A DNA stretch of 64,000 nt from Phenylobacterium deserti (GCA_945883235.1 CAMCXF010000004.1:62001-126000), one strand, 5' to 3'. Shown: positions 9,103-18,738, numbered from the stretch's first letter. The notes: generated by a model from the letters alone, not told the origin. Translations and numbers: made by a program.

Positions 9103-12100
9103 GCGGGGGCTTGTTCGTGACCCGTTACGCGGAACTGCAGGCGGCCAGCAATTTCTCGTTTCTGCGGGGGGCGTCGCATCCGGGTGAACTGGTGACCACA
9201 GCCGGGGCCTTAGGCCTGGACGCCGTGGGGATCTGCGATCGCAACACCCTGGCCGGGGTGGTGCGCGCCTGGGCGCAGGCCCGCGATCTGCGCGCGGGCG
9301 GTGCCACCGTTCGCGCCTTGACCGGCTGTCGGCTGGACTTTGCCGACGGGACGCCCAGCCTGCTGGTATATCCGTCGGACCGCGAGGCCTACGGCCGCCT
9401 GACCCGCCTGCTCACGCTGGGCCAACGGCGGGTGAAGAAGGCGGCGTGCGAGCTCAATTGGGACGATTTCCGCGACCATGCCCAGGGCCAGCTGGTGCTG
9501 GTGGTTCCGCCCGACCGGTTGGACGCCGCCTTCAGTCGCGACCTGACCCGTATCGCCCACGAGCTGCCCGATGTGTGGCTGGCGGGGGCCAGGCGCTATG
9601 GGTCGCGGGATCTGAAGCGGTTGTCGCATCTAGCCGCCTTGGCCGAGGCCGCCCGCGCGCCGATGGTGGCCACCAATGACGTGCTCTATCACGGCCCCGA
9701 ACGCCGCCCATTACAGGACGTGCTGACCTGCATCCGCGAGGGTTGCACGATCCACGATGCGGGCCTCAGACTTCAGGCCAATGCCGAGCACCACCTGAAG
9801 ACCGCAGCCGAGATGGCCAGACTGTTCTCGCGGTTTCCCGGAGCTGTCGCGCGCAGCGTCGAGATCGCCGACCGCATCGGCTTCGACTTAAGCGAACTCT
9901 CCTATGAATATCCGGACGAACCGGTGCCGTCCGGCAAGACGGCCATTCAGCACCTGCGCGATCTCAGCTGGGCCGGTGCCCGCTGGCGCTACCCGAGCGG
10001 GGTGCCGGACAAGGTGACGAAACTGGTAGCCCACGAACTCAACCTGATCGAGCAGCTGAAATACCCGAACTATTTCCTCACCGTACACGATATCGTTCGC
10101 TGGGCCCGTAAGCAGGGCATTCTCTGTCAGGGCCGGGGATCGGCGGCCAATTCCTGCGTCTGTTTCTGTCTGGGGATCACCGCCGTGGATCCCACCAAAG
10201 AAGATCAGGATCTGCTGTTCTCCCGCTTCATCTCGGCCAATCGGGGTGAGCCACCGGATATCGACGTCGATTTCGAGCACGAGCGGCGCGAGGAGGTGAT
10301 GCAGTACATCTACCGCCGCTATGGCCGCGACCGGGCCGCCATCGTGGCCACAGTGATCCACTATCGGCCGCGCATGGCGATCCAGCAGGTGGGAAGGGCG
10401 CTGGGGCTGACCGACGACATCACGGCGGCCATGGCGAAAACCGTCTGGGGCAGTTACGGCGACGGCGTACCCGACGAGCATATCCGGCAGGCGGGACTGG
10501 ACCCCCGGTCGCCGGAAATCCGCCGGGCCACGGCGCTGGCCGGCGAGCTGCTGGGCTTTCCGCGCCACTTGTCACAGCACGTCGGCGGCTATGTGCTGAC
10601 CAAGCGGCGGCTGGACGAGACGGTGCCGATCGGCAACGCGGCCATGAAGGACCGCACCTTCATCGAGTGGGACAAGGACGACATCGACGCGCTCGGACTG
10701 ATGAAGGTCGATGTGCTGGCGCTGGGTATGCTGACCGCACTGAGGAAGAGCTTTGACTTCCTGCCGCTGCGGCCCGATGGCTCACGGATCACCGACATCG
10801 CCCACCTGCCGCAGGAGGACGCAGGCGTCTACGACATGCTCTGCCAGGCCGATTCCGTGGGGGTGTTCCAGGTGGAGAGCCGGGCGCAGATGTCGATGCT
10901 GCCACGACTGAAGCCCCGCAGATTCTACGACCTGGTGATCGAGGTGGCGATTGTGCGGCCGGGCCCAATTCAGGGGAACATGGTGCACCCCTACCTCAAA
11001 CGCCGCGCCAATCCGGACGAGGTGGACTATCCGCGCCCGGGGCCCGGGCACCCACAGGACGAGCTGAAGGACATCCTGAAAAAGACCCTGGGCGTGCCGC
11101 TGTTTCAGGAACAGGCGATGCGGGTTGCCATTGTCGCGGCGAAATTCACGGATGACGAGGCCGACCAACTGCGGCGTTCCATGGCCACTTTCCGCAACGT
11201 GGGCACCATCGGCCGGCACGGCCAGCTGTTCGTCGAGGGGATGGTGAACCGGGGTTATGACCCGGAGTTCGCCGAGCGCTGTTTCAAACAGATCGAGGGG
11301 TTCGGCTCGTATGGCTTCCCGGAAAGCCACGCGATCAGTTTCGCCCTGCTGGTCTATGCCTCGGCCTGGGTGAAGCGCCATCACCCCGACGCCTTCTGCG
11401 CCGCCCTATTGAACAGCCAGCCGATGGGGTTCTACCAGCCCGCCCAACTGGTCCGTGACGCCCAGCAGCACGGCGTGGAGGTGCGGCCACCGGACGTGTC
11501 GTTCAGCGAGCGGGACTGCACGCTGGAGGAAAAGGACGATCCACGAACAAGATATCGACCGATACGTATTGGTTTTCGGCAGATCAAGGGCTTCCGCGAT
11601 CAGGACGCCGATCAGCTGATCGCGGCGCGGGAGGCCGGTGCCACGACCATCGAAGCGTTCGCCCGTCAGGGCCGCCTGTCACGGCGGGCGCTGGAGTTGC
11701 TGGCCGAGGCTGACGCGTTCCGCAGTCTGGGGTTTCCCCGCCGCGAGGCGTTGTGGGCGGTGAAGGGCCTGTCCGGCGAATGGGGGGCCGAGCGTGACGC
11801 GCCTCTGCTGCTGCGCCAGAGCCTGAAGGAAACCCAGGTCGAGCTGCCATTCATGAGCGCGCCGCAGCATGTGGCCGAGGACTACCGGACCACCCGGCTG
11901 TCGCTGAAGGGCCACCCGGCCGGATTTTTCCGCGAGGATCTGGCGCAGAAGGGAGTGGTTCCCTGCGCGGCGCTGAAAACCGCCCGCGACCGTCGGCGGC
12001 TCTCTGTCGCCGGCCTTGTGCTGGTGCGCCAGAGGCCTGGCACCGCCAAGGGCGTGGTATTCATGACCCTGGAAGACGAGACCGGCATCGCCAACATCGT

Positions 12101-12323
12101 CATCTGGAAAGACGCCTTCGACGCGAACCGAAGCCTGGTGATGACTTCGTCGTTCCTGGTCGTCCACGGCCAGGTCCAGAGCGTCGACGGCGTGGTCCAT
12201 GTGGTGGCCGAGCGGTTCACCGACCTCTCGGGGCGACTGTCGGAGTTGCGGCAGGACGAAGGCATCGCCCCAGACCGCCCGAAGGCCACAGACCGCATGG
12301 TCCGCAGCCGGGACTTCCACTGA
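9099..12323 (+). CDS. dnaE2: Error-prone DNA polymerase DnaE2 (C family, alpha subunit-like)
   Basis: A 1074-residue C-family polymerase for lesion bypass. The start ATG at 9099 overlaps the imuB stop. The N-terminal PHP domain begins [19 protein letters not shown] and carries CDRNTLAG, the DnaE2-type variant of the PHP motif. The catalytic palm motif [15 protein letters not shown] holds two of the metal-binding aspartates. The DnaE2-specific [17 protein letters not shown] and [15 protein letters not shown] follow. A C-terminal OB-fold region ([18 protein letters not shown]) ends the protein. It is the third gene of the LexA-controlled cassette and the main source of induced mutations in related bacteria. 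Confidence 0.95.
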   Translation: MSGGLFVTRYAELQAASNFSFLRGASHPGELVTTAGALGLDAVGICDRNTLAGVVRAWAQARDLRAGGATVRALTGCRLDFADGTPSLLVYPSDREAYGRLTRLLTLGQRRVKKAACELNWDDFRDHAQGQLVLVVPPDRLDAAFSRDLTRIAHELPDVWLAGARRYGSRDLKRLSHLAALAEAARAPMVATNDVLYHGPERRPLQDVLTCIREGCTIHDAGLRLQANAEHHLKTAAEMARLFSRFPGAVARSVEIADRIGFDLSELSYEYPDEPVPSGKTAIQHLRDLSWAGARWRYPSGVPDKVTKLVAHELNLIEQLKYPNYFLTVHDIVRWARKQGILCQGRGSAANSCVCFCLGITAVDPTKEDQDLLFSRFISANRGEPPDIDVDFEHERREEVMQYIYRRYGRDRAAIVATVIHYRPRMAIQQVGRALGLTDDITAAMAKTVWGSYGDGVPDEHIRQAGLDPRSPEIRRATALAGELLGFPRHLSQHVGGYVLTKRRLDETVPIGNAAMKDRTFIEWDKDDIDALGLMKVDVLALGMLTALRKSFDFLPLRPDGSRITDIAHLPQEDAGVYDMLCQADSVGVFQVESRAQMSMLPRLKPRRFYDLVIEVAIVRPGPIQGNMVHPYLKRRANPDEVDYPRPGPGHPQDELKDILKKTLGVPLFQEQAMRVAIVAAKFTDDEADQLRRSMATFRNVGTIGRHGQLFVEGMVNRGYDPEFAERCFKQIEGFGSYGFPESHAISFALLVYASAWVKRHHPDAFCAALLNSQPMGFYQPAQLVRDAQQHGVEVRPPDVSFSERDCTLEEKDDPRTRYRPIRIGFRQIKGFRDQDADQLIAAREAGATTIEAFARQGRLSRRALELLAEADAFRSLGFPRREALWAVKGLSGEWGAERDAPLLLRQSLKETQVELPFMSAPQHVAEDYRTTRLSLKGHPAGFFREDLAQKGVVPCAALKTARDRRRLSVAGLVLVRQRPGTAKGVVFMTLEDETGIANIVIWKDAFDANRSLVMTSSFLVVHGQVQSVDGVVHVVAERFTDLSGRLSELRQDEGIAPDRPKATDRMVRSRDFH

Positions 12324-12339
12324 GGCGCGGGTCGCACGG

Positions 12340-12774
12340 CTACCCCAAAGTCGCCCGGATCATCCACGCGTGCTTCTGGTGCGCGTCGATGCGGGCGTCG
12401 ATCACCGCGGCGGTGACGTCGTCGGCGCCTTCGCGGGCGGCTTTGGCGGTGGCGATCAGGGTGGCGTGGTCGGCCAGCAGTTCCTGGAGCATGGCGTCGG
12501 CTGATTTCGACGGGTCGCCGTCCTGGATGCCCGAGAGCTTGCCGAAGGCGCCGTAACCCTGCGGGGCCAGTTCGCCCAGCGCGCGGATGCGTTCGGCCAC
12601 CAAGTCTATGGCGTTCCACATCTCGGTGTATTGGGTCATGAACAGGGTGTGCAGGCTGGCGAAGTTCGGGCCGCGGACATTCCAGTGGTAGCCGTGGGTC
12701 TTGAGATAAACCGCGTAGGTGTCAGCGAGCAGGCGGGAAAGGCCGTCGGCGATCCTGGTGTCGGTGTCAGACAT
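12340..12774 (-). CDS. dps: Dps/ferritin-like DNA-protecting iron-storage protein
   Basis: A 144-residue Dps family protein that oxidises and stores iron in a 12-mer and protects DNA from peroxide damage. The dinuclear-site helix is seen in KTHGYHWNVRGPNFASLHTLF, followed by YTEMWNAIDLVAERIRALG with the conserved acidic residues, and the C-terminal helix HQKHAWMIRATLG. No lysine-rich N-terminal tail is visible, so strong DNA binding is uncertain. It converges on dnaE2 with a 16-base gap and lies behind the cytochrome operon on the same strand. Confidence 0.9.
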   Translation of the reverse strand: MSDTDTRIADGLSRLLADTYAVYLKTHGYHWNVRGPNFASLHTLFMTQYTEMWNAIDLVAERIRALGELAPQGYGAFGKLSGIQDGDPSKSADAMLQELLADHATLIATAKAAREGADDVTAAVIDARIDAHQKHAWMIRATLG

Positions 12775-12862
12775 GGCTCGTCCTCCATTTGTGAGGCTGA
12801 CGGATAGGGTCCCAAGTCTCGGCGGTCCAATCGATCCTCTATCGAATTAAAATCGACGGCGT

Positions 12863-13225
12863 CTATGGAAGGGCGATGTAGGCGATCAGGTCGTCGCGGT
12901 CCTTCGCCGTCGCCAGGCCGGAAAACGGCATCTTGGTGCCCCGCACCACCGCCTGAGGGTCGACGAGGAACGCGCCAAGCGTCTCAGACGTCCAGACCAC
13001 CTTCGAACGGCGCATGGGCGGGGAATAGACATAGCCCTCCACCGCCCCCGCCTTGCGGCCAATCACGCCCTTTAGGTGCGGGCCGAGCGTCTTCTTCGCA
13101 GGATCCAGCGCGTGGCACGCCGCGCACTGGGCGTAGACAGTCTTGCCGTTCTTCGCGTCGCCGGCGGCCAGGGCTGGACTGGTTCCGGCCCACGCCAGCA
13201 GGATCAATACGACGCGGCGCATCAT
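12863..13225 (-). CDS. Periplasmic c-type cytochrome (class I, mono-haem)
   Basis: A 120-residue cytochrome c with a cleavable signal peptide (hydrophobic run ending PALAA). The haem-binding CAACH lies in VYAQCAACHALDP and the methionine axial ligand in GTKMPFSGL, the pattern of cytochrome c2/c550. Its ATG overlaps the stop of the GMC oxidoreductase (ATGA), so it is translationally coupled. This points to a role as electron acceptor for that dehydrogenase and donor to the terminal oxidase. It is smaller than the tri-haem subunit of classical membrane gluconate dehydrogenases. Confidence 0.9.
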   Translation of the reverse strand: MMRRVVLILLAWAGTSPALAAGDAKNGKTVYAQCAACHALDPAKKTLGPHLKGVIGRKAGAVEGYVYSPPMRRSKVVWTSETLGAFLVDPQAVVRGTKMPFSGLATAKDRDDLIAYIALP

Positions 13226-14988
13226 GCCAGAAGTCCCGGGCGCTTGAGATAGCGGTCACGGATCGCCTCGGCGGTGCGATAGGCCAGCGCCGCGACGGGC
13301 CCGGTTGGATTGTAGGCCGAGTTGTGCGGGAACGCCGAGGCGCCGACCACGAAGACGTTGCTGACATCCCAGCTCTGCAGCCAGGTGTTGACCGCGCTAG
13401 TGCCAGGCTCGCGGCCCATGATCGCGCCGCCGGTGTTGTGGGTCGACTGGTACGGAACCACCGACCACGAGCGGGGGTAGAAGGCCGGGTTCACCCGCGT
13501 TGGGTTCATCGCCTTGCCGATCTGGGTGCAGAGCTCAGCGGCGTGGCGGTTCTGCTTCTGGTCATTGTCCTTGAAGTCGAACGTCATCCGCAGCAGCGGC
13601 TGGCCGAACCGGTTGCGGTAGGTGGGATCCAGGTCGAGAAAGTTCTGCCGGTGCGGCATGACCGCCCCCAGCGCGTTCACGCTCAGCGCGGACTGGTACC
13701 ATTTGGCCGTCGCGCGCTTCCAGTCCGAGCCCCAGGCAGGCGTACCGGCGGGTGTCGGGCGATAGCCGATGGGCCGTCCTCCGGACCCGCCGGCAGTGAT
13801 CGTCGAGCCGCCGATATAGCCCAGAGGCCCTCGGTCAAAACCCTGGTCGGCGTGATAGTCGTCGATGATTGCGCCCAGTCCGCCGGTGGCCAGGAACGGA
13901 TTGAAGTTCTTGCCTTCGAAGAACATCTGCTGGCTGGCGGTGCCTTGATAGGCGTAGTGGCTGCCGATCACGCCCACGCCGCTCTGAGGGTCATAGGGTT
14001 TGCCGATCCCGGACAGCAGCATCAGGTGGACGTTGGACAGACCGTAGGCGCAGAGGATCACAAGGTCCGCTGGCTGTTCCAGTTCCTCGCCGGTCTGCAC
14101 GTTTACATAGGCGACACCTACGGCCTTCTTGCCCGTCGAATCCAGCATGACCTTCTGAACCCATGACCAGTTCCGCAGTTCGACATTGGGATTCTTCAGC
14201 GCAACGGGGATCACTGTAATGTTCGGGCTGCCCTTGGCGTTAGATTCGCATCCGAACCGCTCGCAGAACCCGCAGTACTGGCATTGTCCAAGCTGCATGC
14301 CGTCCGGATTGACATAGGGCCGCGAGGCGTTGGCCGTGGGCCGCGCGAACGGATGCAGGCCAAGACCTTTTGTCGCCTCGGTGAACAACCTGCCGGCGTA
14401 GTTTTCGGTCAGTGGCGGCAGGGGATAGTCGCGCTTGCGGGCCCCTTCAAAGGGATTTCCGCCGGGCTGAAGGCGACCCCTGAGGTTGCCCGCTTTGCCC
14501 GAGACCCCGGCGATATATTCGAATTTTTCGTAGTAGGGCTCCAGCTCTGCGTAGCTGACACCCCAGTCACACAACGGCATGTCATCGGGGATGAATTTCG
14601 CGCCGTAGCGGGCCTCGTAAGTCGAGCGGATCTTTAGGTCGTGGTCCGCCCAGCGCCAGGAGACCCCATTCCAGTGCGCGCCCGCGCCGCCGACCCCTTC
14701 GCCCGGCAGGAACGAGCCCAGCCGGCGCATGGGCAGGGCCTCTTCCGTGGGATTGTTTCGGACGCTCACCGTGTCCTTAGCGGTATCCATCATCAGGTCG
14801 GTGCGCTGGGCGAAGCGCAGCTCGTCGCGGATCAGGGGGACGGCGAAATCCTCCTCGGTCGAACGCGGCCCGCCGCGTTCCAGCACCACAATCTTCTGGC
14901 CGGTCGGACCCAGTTCCCGGGCCATGATGCCGCCGGTCCAGCCCATGCCTACGATGACGATATCAACCGGGGGAAGCCTACGCGCCAT
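13222..14988 (-). CDS. GMC-family FAD dehydrogenase, gluconate 2-dehydrogenase large-subunit type
   Basis: A 588-residue glucose-methanol-choline oxidoreductase. The Rossmann FAD motif is IVIVGMGWTGGIMARELG with ERGG at the end of the second strand. GEGVGGAGAHWNG is the second FAD-contacting motif, and QYCGFCERFGCESNAKGS is a Cys-rich insert found in gluconate/sorbitol dehydrogenase large subunits. The C-terminal STHNTGGAIMG and NPTGPVAALAYR carry the likely catalytic His/Asn region. No signal peptide: export probably depends on the Tat-type signal of the small subunit encoded 12 bases upstream. Likely oxidises a sugar or alcohol in the periplasm. Confidence 0.9.
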   Translation of the reverse strand: MARRLPPVDIVIVGMGWTGGIMARELGPTGQKIVVLERGGPRSTEEDFAVPLIRDELRFAQRTDLMMDTAKDTVSVRNNPTEEALPMRRLGSFLPGEGVGGAGAHWNGVSWRWADHDLKIRSTYEARYGAKFIPDDMPLCDWGVSYAELEPYYEKFEYIAGVSGKAGNLRGRLQPGGNPFEGARKRDYPLPPLTENYAGRLFTEATKGLGLHPFARPTANASRPYVNPDGMQLGQCQYCGFCERFGCESNAKGSPNITVIPVALKNPNVELRNWSWVQKVMLDSTGKKAVGVAYVNVQTGEELEQPADLVILCAYGLSNVHLMLLSGIGKPYDPQSGVGVIGSHYAYQGTASQQMFFEGKNFNPFLATGGLGAIIDDYHADQGFDRGPLGYIGGSTITAGGSGGRPIGYRPTPAGTPAWGSDWKRATAKWYQSALSVNALGAVMPHRQNFLDLDPTYRNRFGQPLLRMTFDFKDNDQKQNRHAAELCTQIGKAMNPTRVNPAFYPRSWSVVPYQSTHNTGGAIMGREPGTSAVNTWLQSWDVSNVFVVGASAFPHNSAYNPTGPVAALAYRTAEAIRDRYLKRPGLLA

Positions 14989-15000
14989 GACGAAGACTCC

Positions 15001-15702
15001 TCACGACATGTCCGCGATGCTGACCGGCTCGTTGGGGAAGCGGCGACCGTCGTTGAAGATGGCGATATTCTGGGCGTTGTTGGCCATCACGCCAGGGAAG
15101 CCAACCATCTTCCAGGCGGCCTTGTCGCGATTGCCGCCATAGATCGGGTCGGCGAACATACCTTCCATGACAGTCTGGTAGACGACATCAAAGAAGGCGC
15201 GGGCGGGTAAGCCGCCCGGCAGCTTCAGCCTGGCTTGGCTGAGGTCCTGCAGGACGGTTTCCTTTTCAGTCGCCGTCAGTCGGTCAAATGTCTTGCCATG
15301 GGTGGTCTCGCACCAGGCGTTGGTCTGGGCGATCCCCGCCCGATAGAGCTCGGCCGGGGTCATAGGCAACTGGTAGCCCTGGTTCGGTGTCCCCGTTTTC
15401 CAGGGCCCGTGCATATAGAGCCGATCACCCTTGCCCCAGCTTCCAGCCAGGGCCCGGTCGATGAAGGTAGCTATGCCCAGTTCGACGCCATCCGGGGTCA
15501 GTTCGTCAGCCGGGATCATGTGGGTCACGACGGCTTCGACAAACACCGCCTCCGAAGGCTTCAGGAAGGTATAGCCGACGGGTACCGCTGGTGACGCTGC
15601 GGCCGCCGCTGGCACCTGCGCCGCAGCCGGCGAACCCGCAGTTCCGGCGACGCCCCCCGCCAGCAACAACAGTGCTCGTCGACCGACTTTCGGCTGTGAC
15701 AT
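15001..15702 (-). CDS. Gluconate 2-dehydrogenase subunit 3 (gamma) family protein
   Basis: A 233-residue small subunit of a membrane or periplasmic GMC dehydrogenase. The N-terminus has a Tat-like signal (VGRRALLLLAGG then a hydrophobic stretch and an Ala-rich cleavage region). The conserved core includes HMIPADELTPDGVELGIATFIDRAL and GKTFDRLTATEKETVLQDL. In this family the small subunit is required for folding and export of the flavoprotein. First gene of a three-gene operon with the GMC subunit and a cytochrome c. The start lies about 150 bases from the divergent monooxygenase gene, which leaves room for both promoters. Confidence 0.85.
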   Translation of the reverse strand: MSQPKVGRRALLLLAGGVAGTAGSPAAAQVPAAAAASPAVPVGYTFLKPSEAVFVEAVVTHMIPADELTPDGVELGIATFIDRALAGSWGKGDRLYMHGPWKTGTPNQGYQLPMTPAELYRAGIAQTNAWCETTHGKTFDRLTATEKETVLQDLSQARLKLPGGLPARAFFDVVYQTVMEGMFADPIYGGNRDKAAWKMVGFPGVMANNAQNIAIFNDGRRFPNEPVSIADMS

Positions 15703-15855
15703 CCGCCCCCCGACTTTTGCAGATTGAACAGACGCCGCCTATCAACGCGCGTCAAGCAAGAGGCAGGTTCTGTCATCAACACTTGGCACCGCCCCCTTAT
15801 CAGTTATCGTTGACTATCGACGGCCCGTCAGAGGCTGCGACCGGAGGCGACCCCC

Positions 15856-17133
15856 ATGAAGTTCACCTGGTTCAACCTGATGCCCTGGCCCTATCTTCCG
15901 GATGATTTCCGGGAGAAGAACCGTTCGGTCTGGGTGGATATCGACCAGAAGCTGTTCGACCCGGCCAAGAGCCATGAGGTCTACAACACCTACATGGACC
16001 TGCTGGAGTACGCCGACACCCTGGGGTTCGACGGCGTCGGCGTGAACGAGCACCACCAGAACGGCTACGGCATCATGCCCAGTCCCAACATCATCGCCGC
16101 CGGCCTGGCGCGCCGCACCAAGGACGCGGCCATTGTGGTGCTGGGCAATTCCATCGCGCTCTACAATCCGCCGGTTCGCGTCGCCGAGGAGTTCGCGATG
16201 CTGGACTGCATCTCGGGTGGGCGGCTGGTGGCCGGGTTCCCGGTCGGGACCTCCATGGACACCAACTATTGCTACGGCCAGATCCCGTCGCTGACGCGCG
16301 AGAAGTACAACGAGGCTCATGACCTGATCATCAAGGCCTGGACGACGCGTGAGCCGTTCGCCTTCAATGGCCGCTACAACAAGCTGCGCCACGTCAACAT
16401 CTGGCCGCGCCCGATTCAGGAGCCCCGCCCACCGGTGCATATCCCAGGCGGCGGGTCGGTGGAGACCTATGACTTCTGCATCGACAACACCTATTCCTAT
16501 TCCTACCTCAGCTTCTCCGGCTATCTGCGCGCCCAAGCGCTGATGAACGGCTACTGGAAGCGGGTGGAGGAGCGCGGCGTCGACAAGAGCCCCTATCGCG
16601 CCGGCTTCGCCCAGACAATCCTGGTGGCCGATACCGACGAGGAGGCCGAGCGGCTCTATTCCGAGCACGTAAGCTACTTCTATAACCGCTGCCTGCACGT
16701 CTATCCGGGCTTCGCCGACGCGCCGGGCTACCGGACCATCAAGACCATCCAGACCGGCGCCCTGTCGCAGTACGCCCCGCCCACCGGAGGCTACACCCAG
16801 CTGACCTGGAAGGAACTGACCGAGCAGGGCCACGTGATCGCAGGCTCGCCGGAGACCGTGCGTCAGCGGATGGAAGACCTGATCAAGGGCCTGAACGTCG
16901 GCAACATCTTCTGCCTGATGCACGTGGGCAACATGCCGGCCGACAAGTGCATGTATTCCACCAAGCTGTTCGCCGAGAAGGTGATGCCCAAGCTCAGGAA
17001 CATGTTCCCCGACTGGGAAGACGACAACCGCTTCTGGACCCAGCCTTTGAAGTCCCGCGTCACCTCCGGCAGCCTGCCGAAACAGGCGCCGACCAGTGCC
17101 GAACTGGCCGCGACCTACGGCGTGGAGGCCTGA
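15856..17133 (+). CDS. LLM-class flavin-dependent oxidoreductase (luciferase-like monooxygenase)
   Basis: A 425-residue TIM-barrel flavin (FMN or F420) enzyme of the bacterial luciferase superfamily. The N-terminal FDGVGVNEHHQNGYGIMPSPN and the following VRVAEEFAMLDCISGGRLVAGFPVG are classic family segments. VHIPGGGSVETYDFC and HVIAGSPETVRQRMEDL complete the pattern. GGAGG ten bases upstream supports the start. It is followed 2 bases later by an alpha/beta hydrolase, so the pair looks like a small catabolic unit: oxygenation then hydrolysis. The substrate is unknown; related pairs are found in xenobiotic or terpenoid breakdown, but that is only an analogy. Confidence 0.88.
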   Translation: MKFTWFNLMPWPYLPDDFREKNRSVWVDIDQKLFDPAKSHEVYNTYMDLLEYADTLGFDGVGVNEHHQNGYGIMPSPNIIAAGLARRTKDAAIVVLGNSIALYNPPVRVAEEFAMLDCISGGRLVAGFPVGTSMDTNYCYGQIPSLTREKYNEAHDLIIKAWTTREPFAFNGRYNKLRHVNIWPRPIQEPRPPVHIPGGGSVETYDFCIDNTYSYSYLSFSGYLRAQALMNGYWKRVEERGVDKSPYRAGFAQTILVADTDEEAERLYSEHVSYFYNRCLHVYPGFADAPGYRTIKTIQTGALSQYAPPTGGYTQLTWKELTEQGHVIAGSPETVRQRMEDLIKGLNVGNIFCLMHVGNMPADKCMYSTKLFAEKVMPKLRNMFPDWEDDNRFWTQPLKSRVTSGSLPKQAPTSAELAATYGVEA

Positions 17134-17135
17134 GC

Positions 17136-17912
17136 ATGGACCTGAAAACCGTATCGACCCACCACGTCCCGGTTCGCTATCTCGAGGGCGGTTCCGGCCC
17201 TGCGCTGGTGTTCCTGCATGGTGCAGGCGGGGTGACGGCGGACGATCCGCTGCTGGCCGAACTGGCGAAAACGCACCACGTCTATGCGCCGCTTATCCCT
17301 GGTTATGGCGACAGCGAGGAGTGCCCCGAGATCCGCGACATGCTGGATTTCACCCTGCACACCTGGGATGTGGTCGCCGCGCTCGGTCTGACGGATCCCG
17401 TCCTGGTCGGCCATTCCATGGGCGGCATGATCGCCGCCGAGATGGCGGCTATCCAGCCCCATGATGTGTCGCGACTGGCGTTGATCTGCCCGGCGGGCCT
17501 GTGGGACGACGAGCACCCCATCGCCGACCTGTTCGCCACCTTGCCGTTCGAGATGCCGGCGCTGCTGTTTCACGATGCGGTGGCCGGGGCCGCCATGCTG
17601 ACTGCCGGGCGAAACGTCACGGACCCCAATTTCCTGCAGACCTATCTGGTCAACAATGCCCGTCAGCTGGGCATGGCGGGGCGGATATTGTTCCCTATCC
17701 CGGAGCGCGGGCTTCAGCAGCGGATGTACCGGATCACGGCGAAAACGGTGATCGTCTGGGGCGATTCTGACCGCTTGATTCCTCCGGTGTACGCCCATGG
17801 GTTCAAGAAGGGCATCGCCGGCGCGAGCCTGGTTTCGATTCCCGAGGCTGGCCACATGGTGACCCTGGAGAAGCCCCCCCTGGTGGCCGAGGCGGTTCGC
17901 GGGCTGGGTTAG
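17136..17912 (+). CDS. Alpha/beta hydrolase
   Basis: A 258-residue alpha/beta-fold hydrolase. Catalytic residues are visible: Ser94 in the nucleophile elbow GHSMGG, Asp at about 210-212 in WGDSDRLIPP, and His240 in PEAGHMVTLEKP. The oxyanion segment is FLHGAGG (26-32). The start at 17136 is chosen because it lies 2 bases after the monooxygenase stop and opens a family-like N-terminus; the longer frame upstream overlaps that gene. It likely hydrolyses an ester, lactone or C-C bond in the product of the upstream enzyme (inference from pairing). Its stop overlaps the 3' end of the convergent broken gene by 4 bases. Confidence 0.88.
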   Translation: MDLKTVSTHHVPVRYLEGGSGPALVFLHGAGGVTADDPLLAELAKTHHVYAPLIPGYGDSEECPEIRDMLDFTLHTWDVVAALGLTDPVLVGHSMGGMIAAEMAAIQPHDVSRLALICPAGLWDDEHPIADLFATLPFEMPALLFHDAVAGAAMLTAGRNVTDPNFLQTYLVNNARQLGMAGRILFPIPERGLQQRMYRITAKTVIVWGDSDRLIPPVYAHGFKKGIAGASLVSIPEAGHMVTLEKPPLVAEAVRGLG

Positions 17913-18100
17913 GTCGTCTTGCCTCCACCGCTCTCCTTGCGGGCCTCTTCGAGTTCAGCGCCTTCCGGGCCGTCGAGGGCTTCTTCGGCCTCGCGGGCCT
18001 TCTCTTCGACGGGGCCGTTCTCGGCGAAGTCGTGCTATTCCTGCTGAAAGCGTTTGGCAGACTCATAGTCGCCTTCGCCCTGGATCTTGGGGTCGGTCAT
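17909..18100 (-). pseudogene. Small acidic Glu-rich protein gene interrupted by an in-frame amber codon
   Basis: Starting at ATG 18100 behind a strong AGGAGA site, the frame reads MTDPKIQGEGDYESAKRFQQE, then TAG at 18037-18035. It then continues without another stop through HDFAENGPVEEKAREAEEAL to TAA at 17911-17909 (62 sense codons in all). The part after the stop has the same composition and periodicity (acidic/basic helix, Gly-rich tail) as the part before. A CAG or GAG codon changed to TAG is the simplest explanation. Short hydrophilic proteins beginning with a similar MTDPKIQGEGDYxSA motif are common in alphaproteobacteria, with no function I can state. Alternatives are a sequencing error or stop-codon readthrough. 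Confidence 0.75.
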
Positions 18101-18148
18101 GACGGTTCTCCTAGTTTGAACCCAGAACAACCACGACCAAAATTGGCT

Positions 18149-18178
18149 CCATAGAGCGGCTCGATACTGACCATAGAG
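18149..18178. promoter_or_regulatory. Two phased CCATAGAG repeats upstream of rubrerythrin operon
   Basis: CCATAGAG occurs at 18149-18156 and again at 18171-18178, 22 bases apart (about two helical turns), with a third partial copy CCATAG at 18209-18214. A GATATC pair also lies at 18179-18198. The block sits in the 175-base gap between the divergent broken gene and rubrerythrin. The spacing fits a direct-repeat operator, but no known regulator site is recognised. Confidence 0.35.
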
Positions 18179-18275
18179 GATATCATGTTGATCGATATCG
18201 GCAGCGGTCCATAGTCCCGCCGCACGGTGCGCCCCCGGATCTGGAGGGCTTGCGCCCGCCCACAAGGAGACCTCC

Positions 18276-18692
18276 ATGTCGCTCGCCACCAGCAAGACCC
18301 TCGAGAACCTGAAAGCCGCCTTCGCCGGCGAGAGCCAGGCCAACCGCCGCTATCTCTACTTCGCCCAGAAGGCCGATGTGGAAGGATACAATGACGTCGC
18401 CGCCGTGTTCCGCTCGACCGCCGAAGGCGAAACCGGCCACGCCCACGGCCACCTCGAATTCATGGAAAGCGTCGGCGATCCCGCCACCGGGCTGCCGATC
18501 GGCCCCACCGGCGACAACCTGAAGGCTGCCATCGCCGGCGAGACCCACGAGTACACAGACATGTACCCGGGCATGGCGCGCACCGCGCGTGAAGAAGGCC
18601 ACGACGAGATCGCGGACTGGTTCGAGACCCTGGCCAAGGCCGAGAAGTCCCACGCAGGCCGCTTCCAGCGCGCGCTGGATACCCTGGACTAG
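18276..18692 (+). CDS. Rubrerythrin-family di-iron protein (no rubredoxin domain)
   Basis: A 138-residue ferritin-like protein, presumably a peroxide reductase. Di-iron ligands are seen in the repeated pattern [24 protein letters not shown] (first half) with [15 protein letters not shown], and [22 protein letters not shown] with [12 protein letters not shown] in the second half. The C-terminal rubredoxin domain of classical rubrerythrin is missing, so electrons must come from a separate donor. The GlpC-like Fe-S protein and DUF3501 protein follow on the same strand, a gene trio seen together in many proteobacteria. Confidence 0.9.
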   Translation: MSLATSKTLENLKAAFAGESQANRRYLYFAQKADVEGYNDVAAVFRSTAEGETGHAHGHLEFMESVGDPATGLPIGPTGDNLKAAIAGETHEYTDMYPGMARTAREEGHDEIADWFETLAKAEKSHAGRFQRALDTLD

Positions 18693-18714
18693 GATTACGC
18701 ATCGGGGCCGTTGT

Positions 18715-18738
18715 TCTCCTCCCCGTCGGGGGAGGAGA
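18715..18738. repeat. Perfect 10-bp inverted repeat, relic of the dispersed GC-rich element
   Basis: TCTCCTCCCC at 18715-18724 and GGGGAGGAGA at 18729-18738 with a 4-base loop. It lies between rubrerythrin and the Fe-S protein gene and resembles the tip of the long repeats found elsewhere in the window. It could lower read-through or protect the rubrerythrin mRNA; no T-tract follows. Confidence 0.6.
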
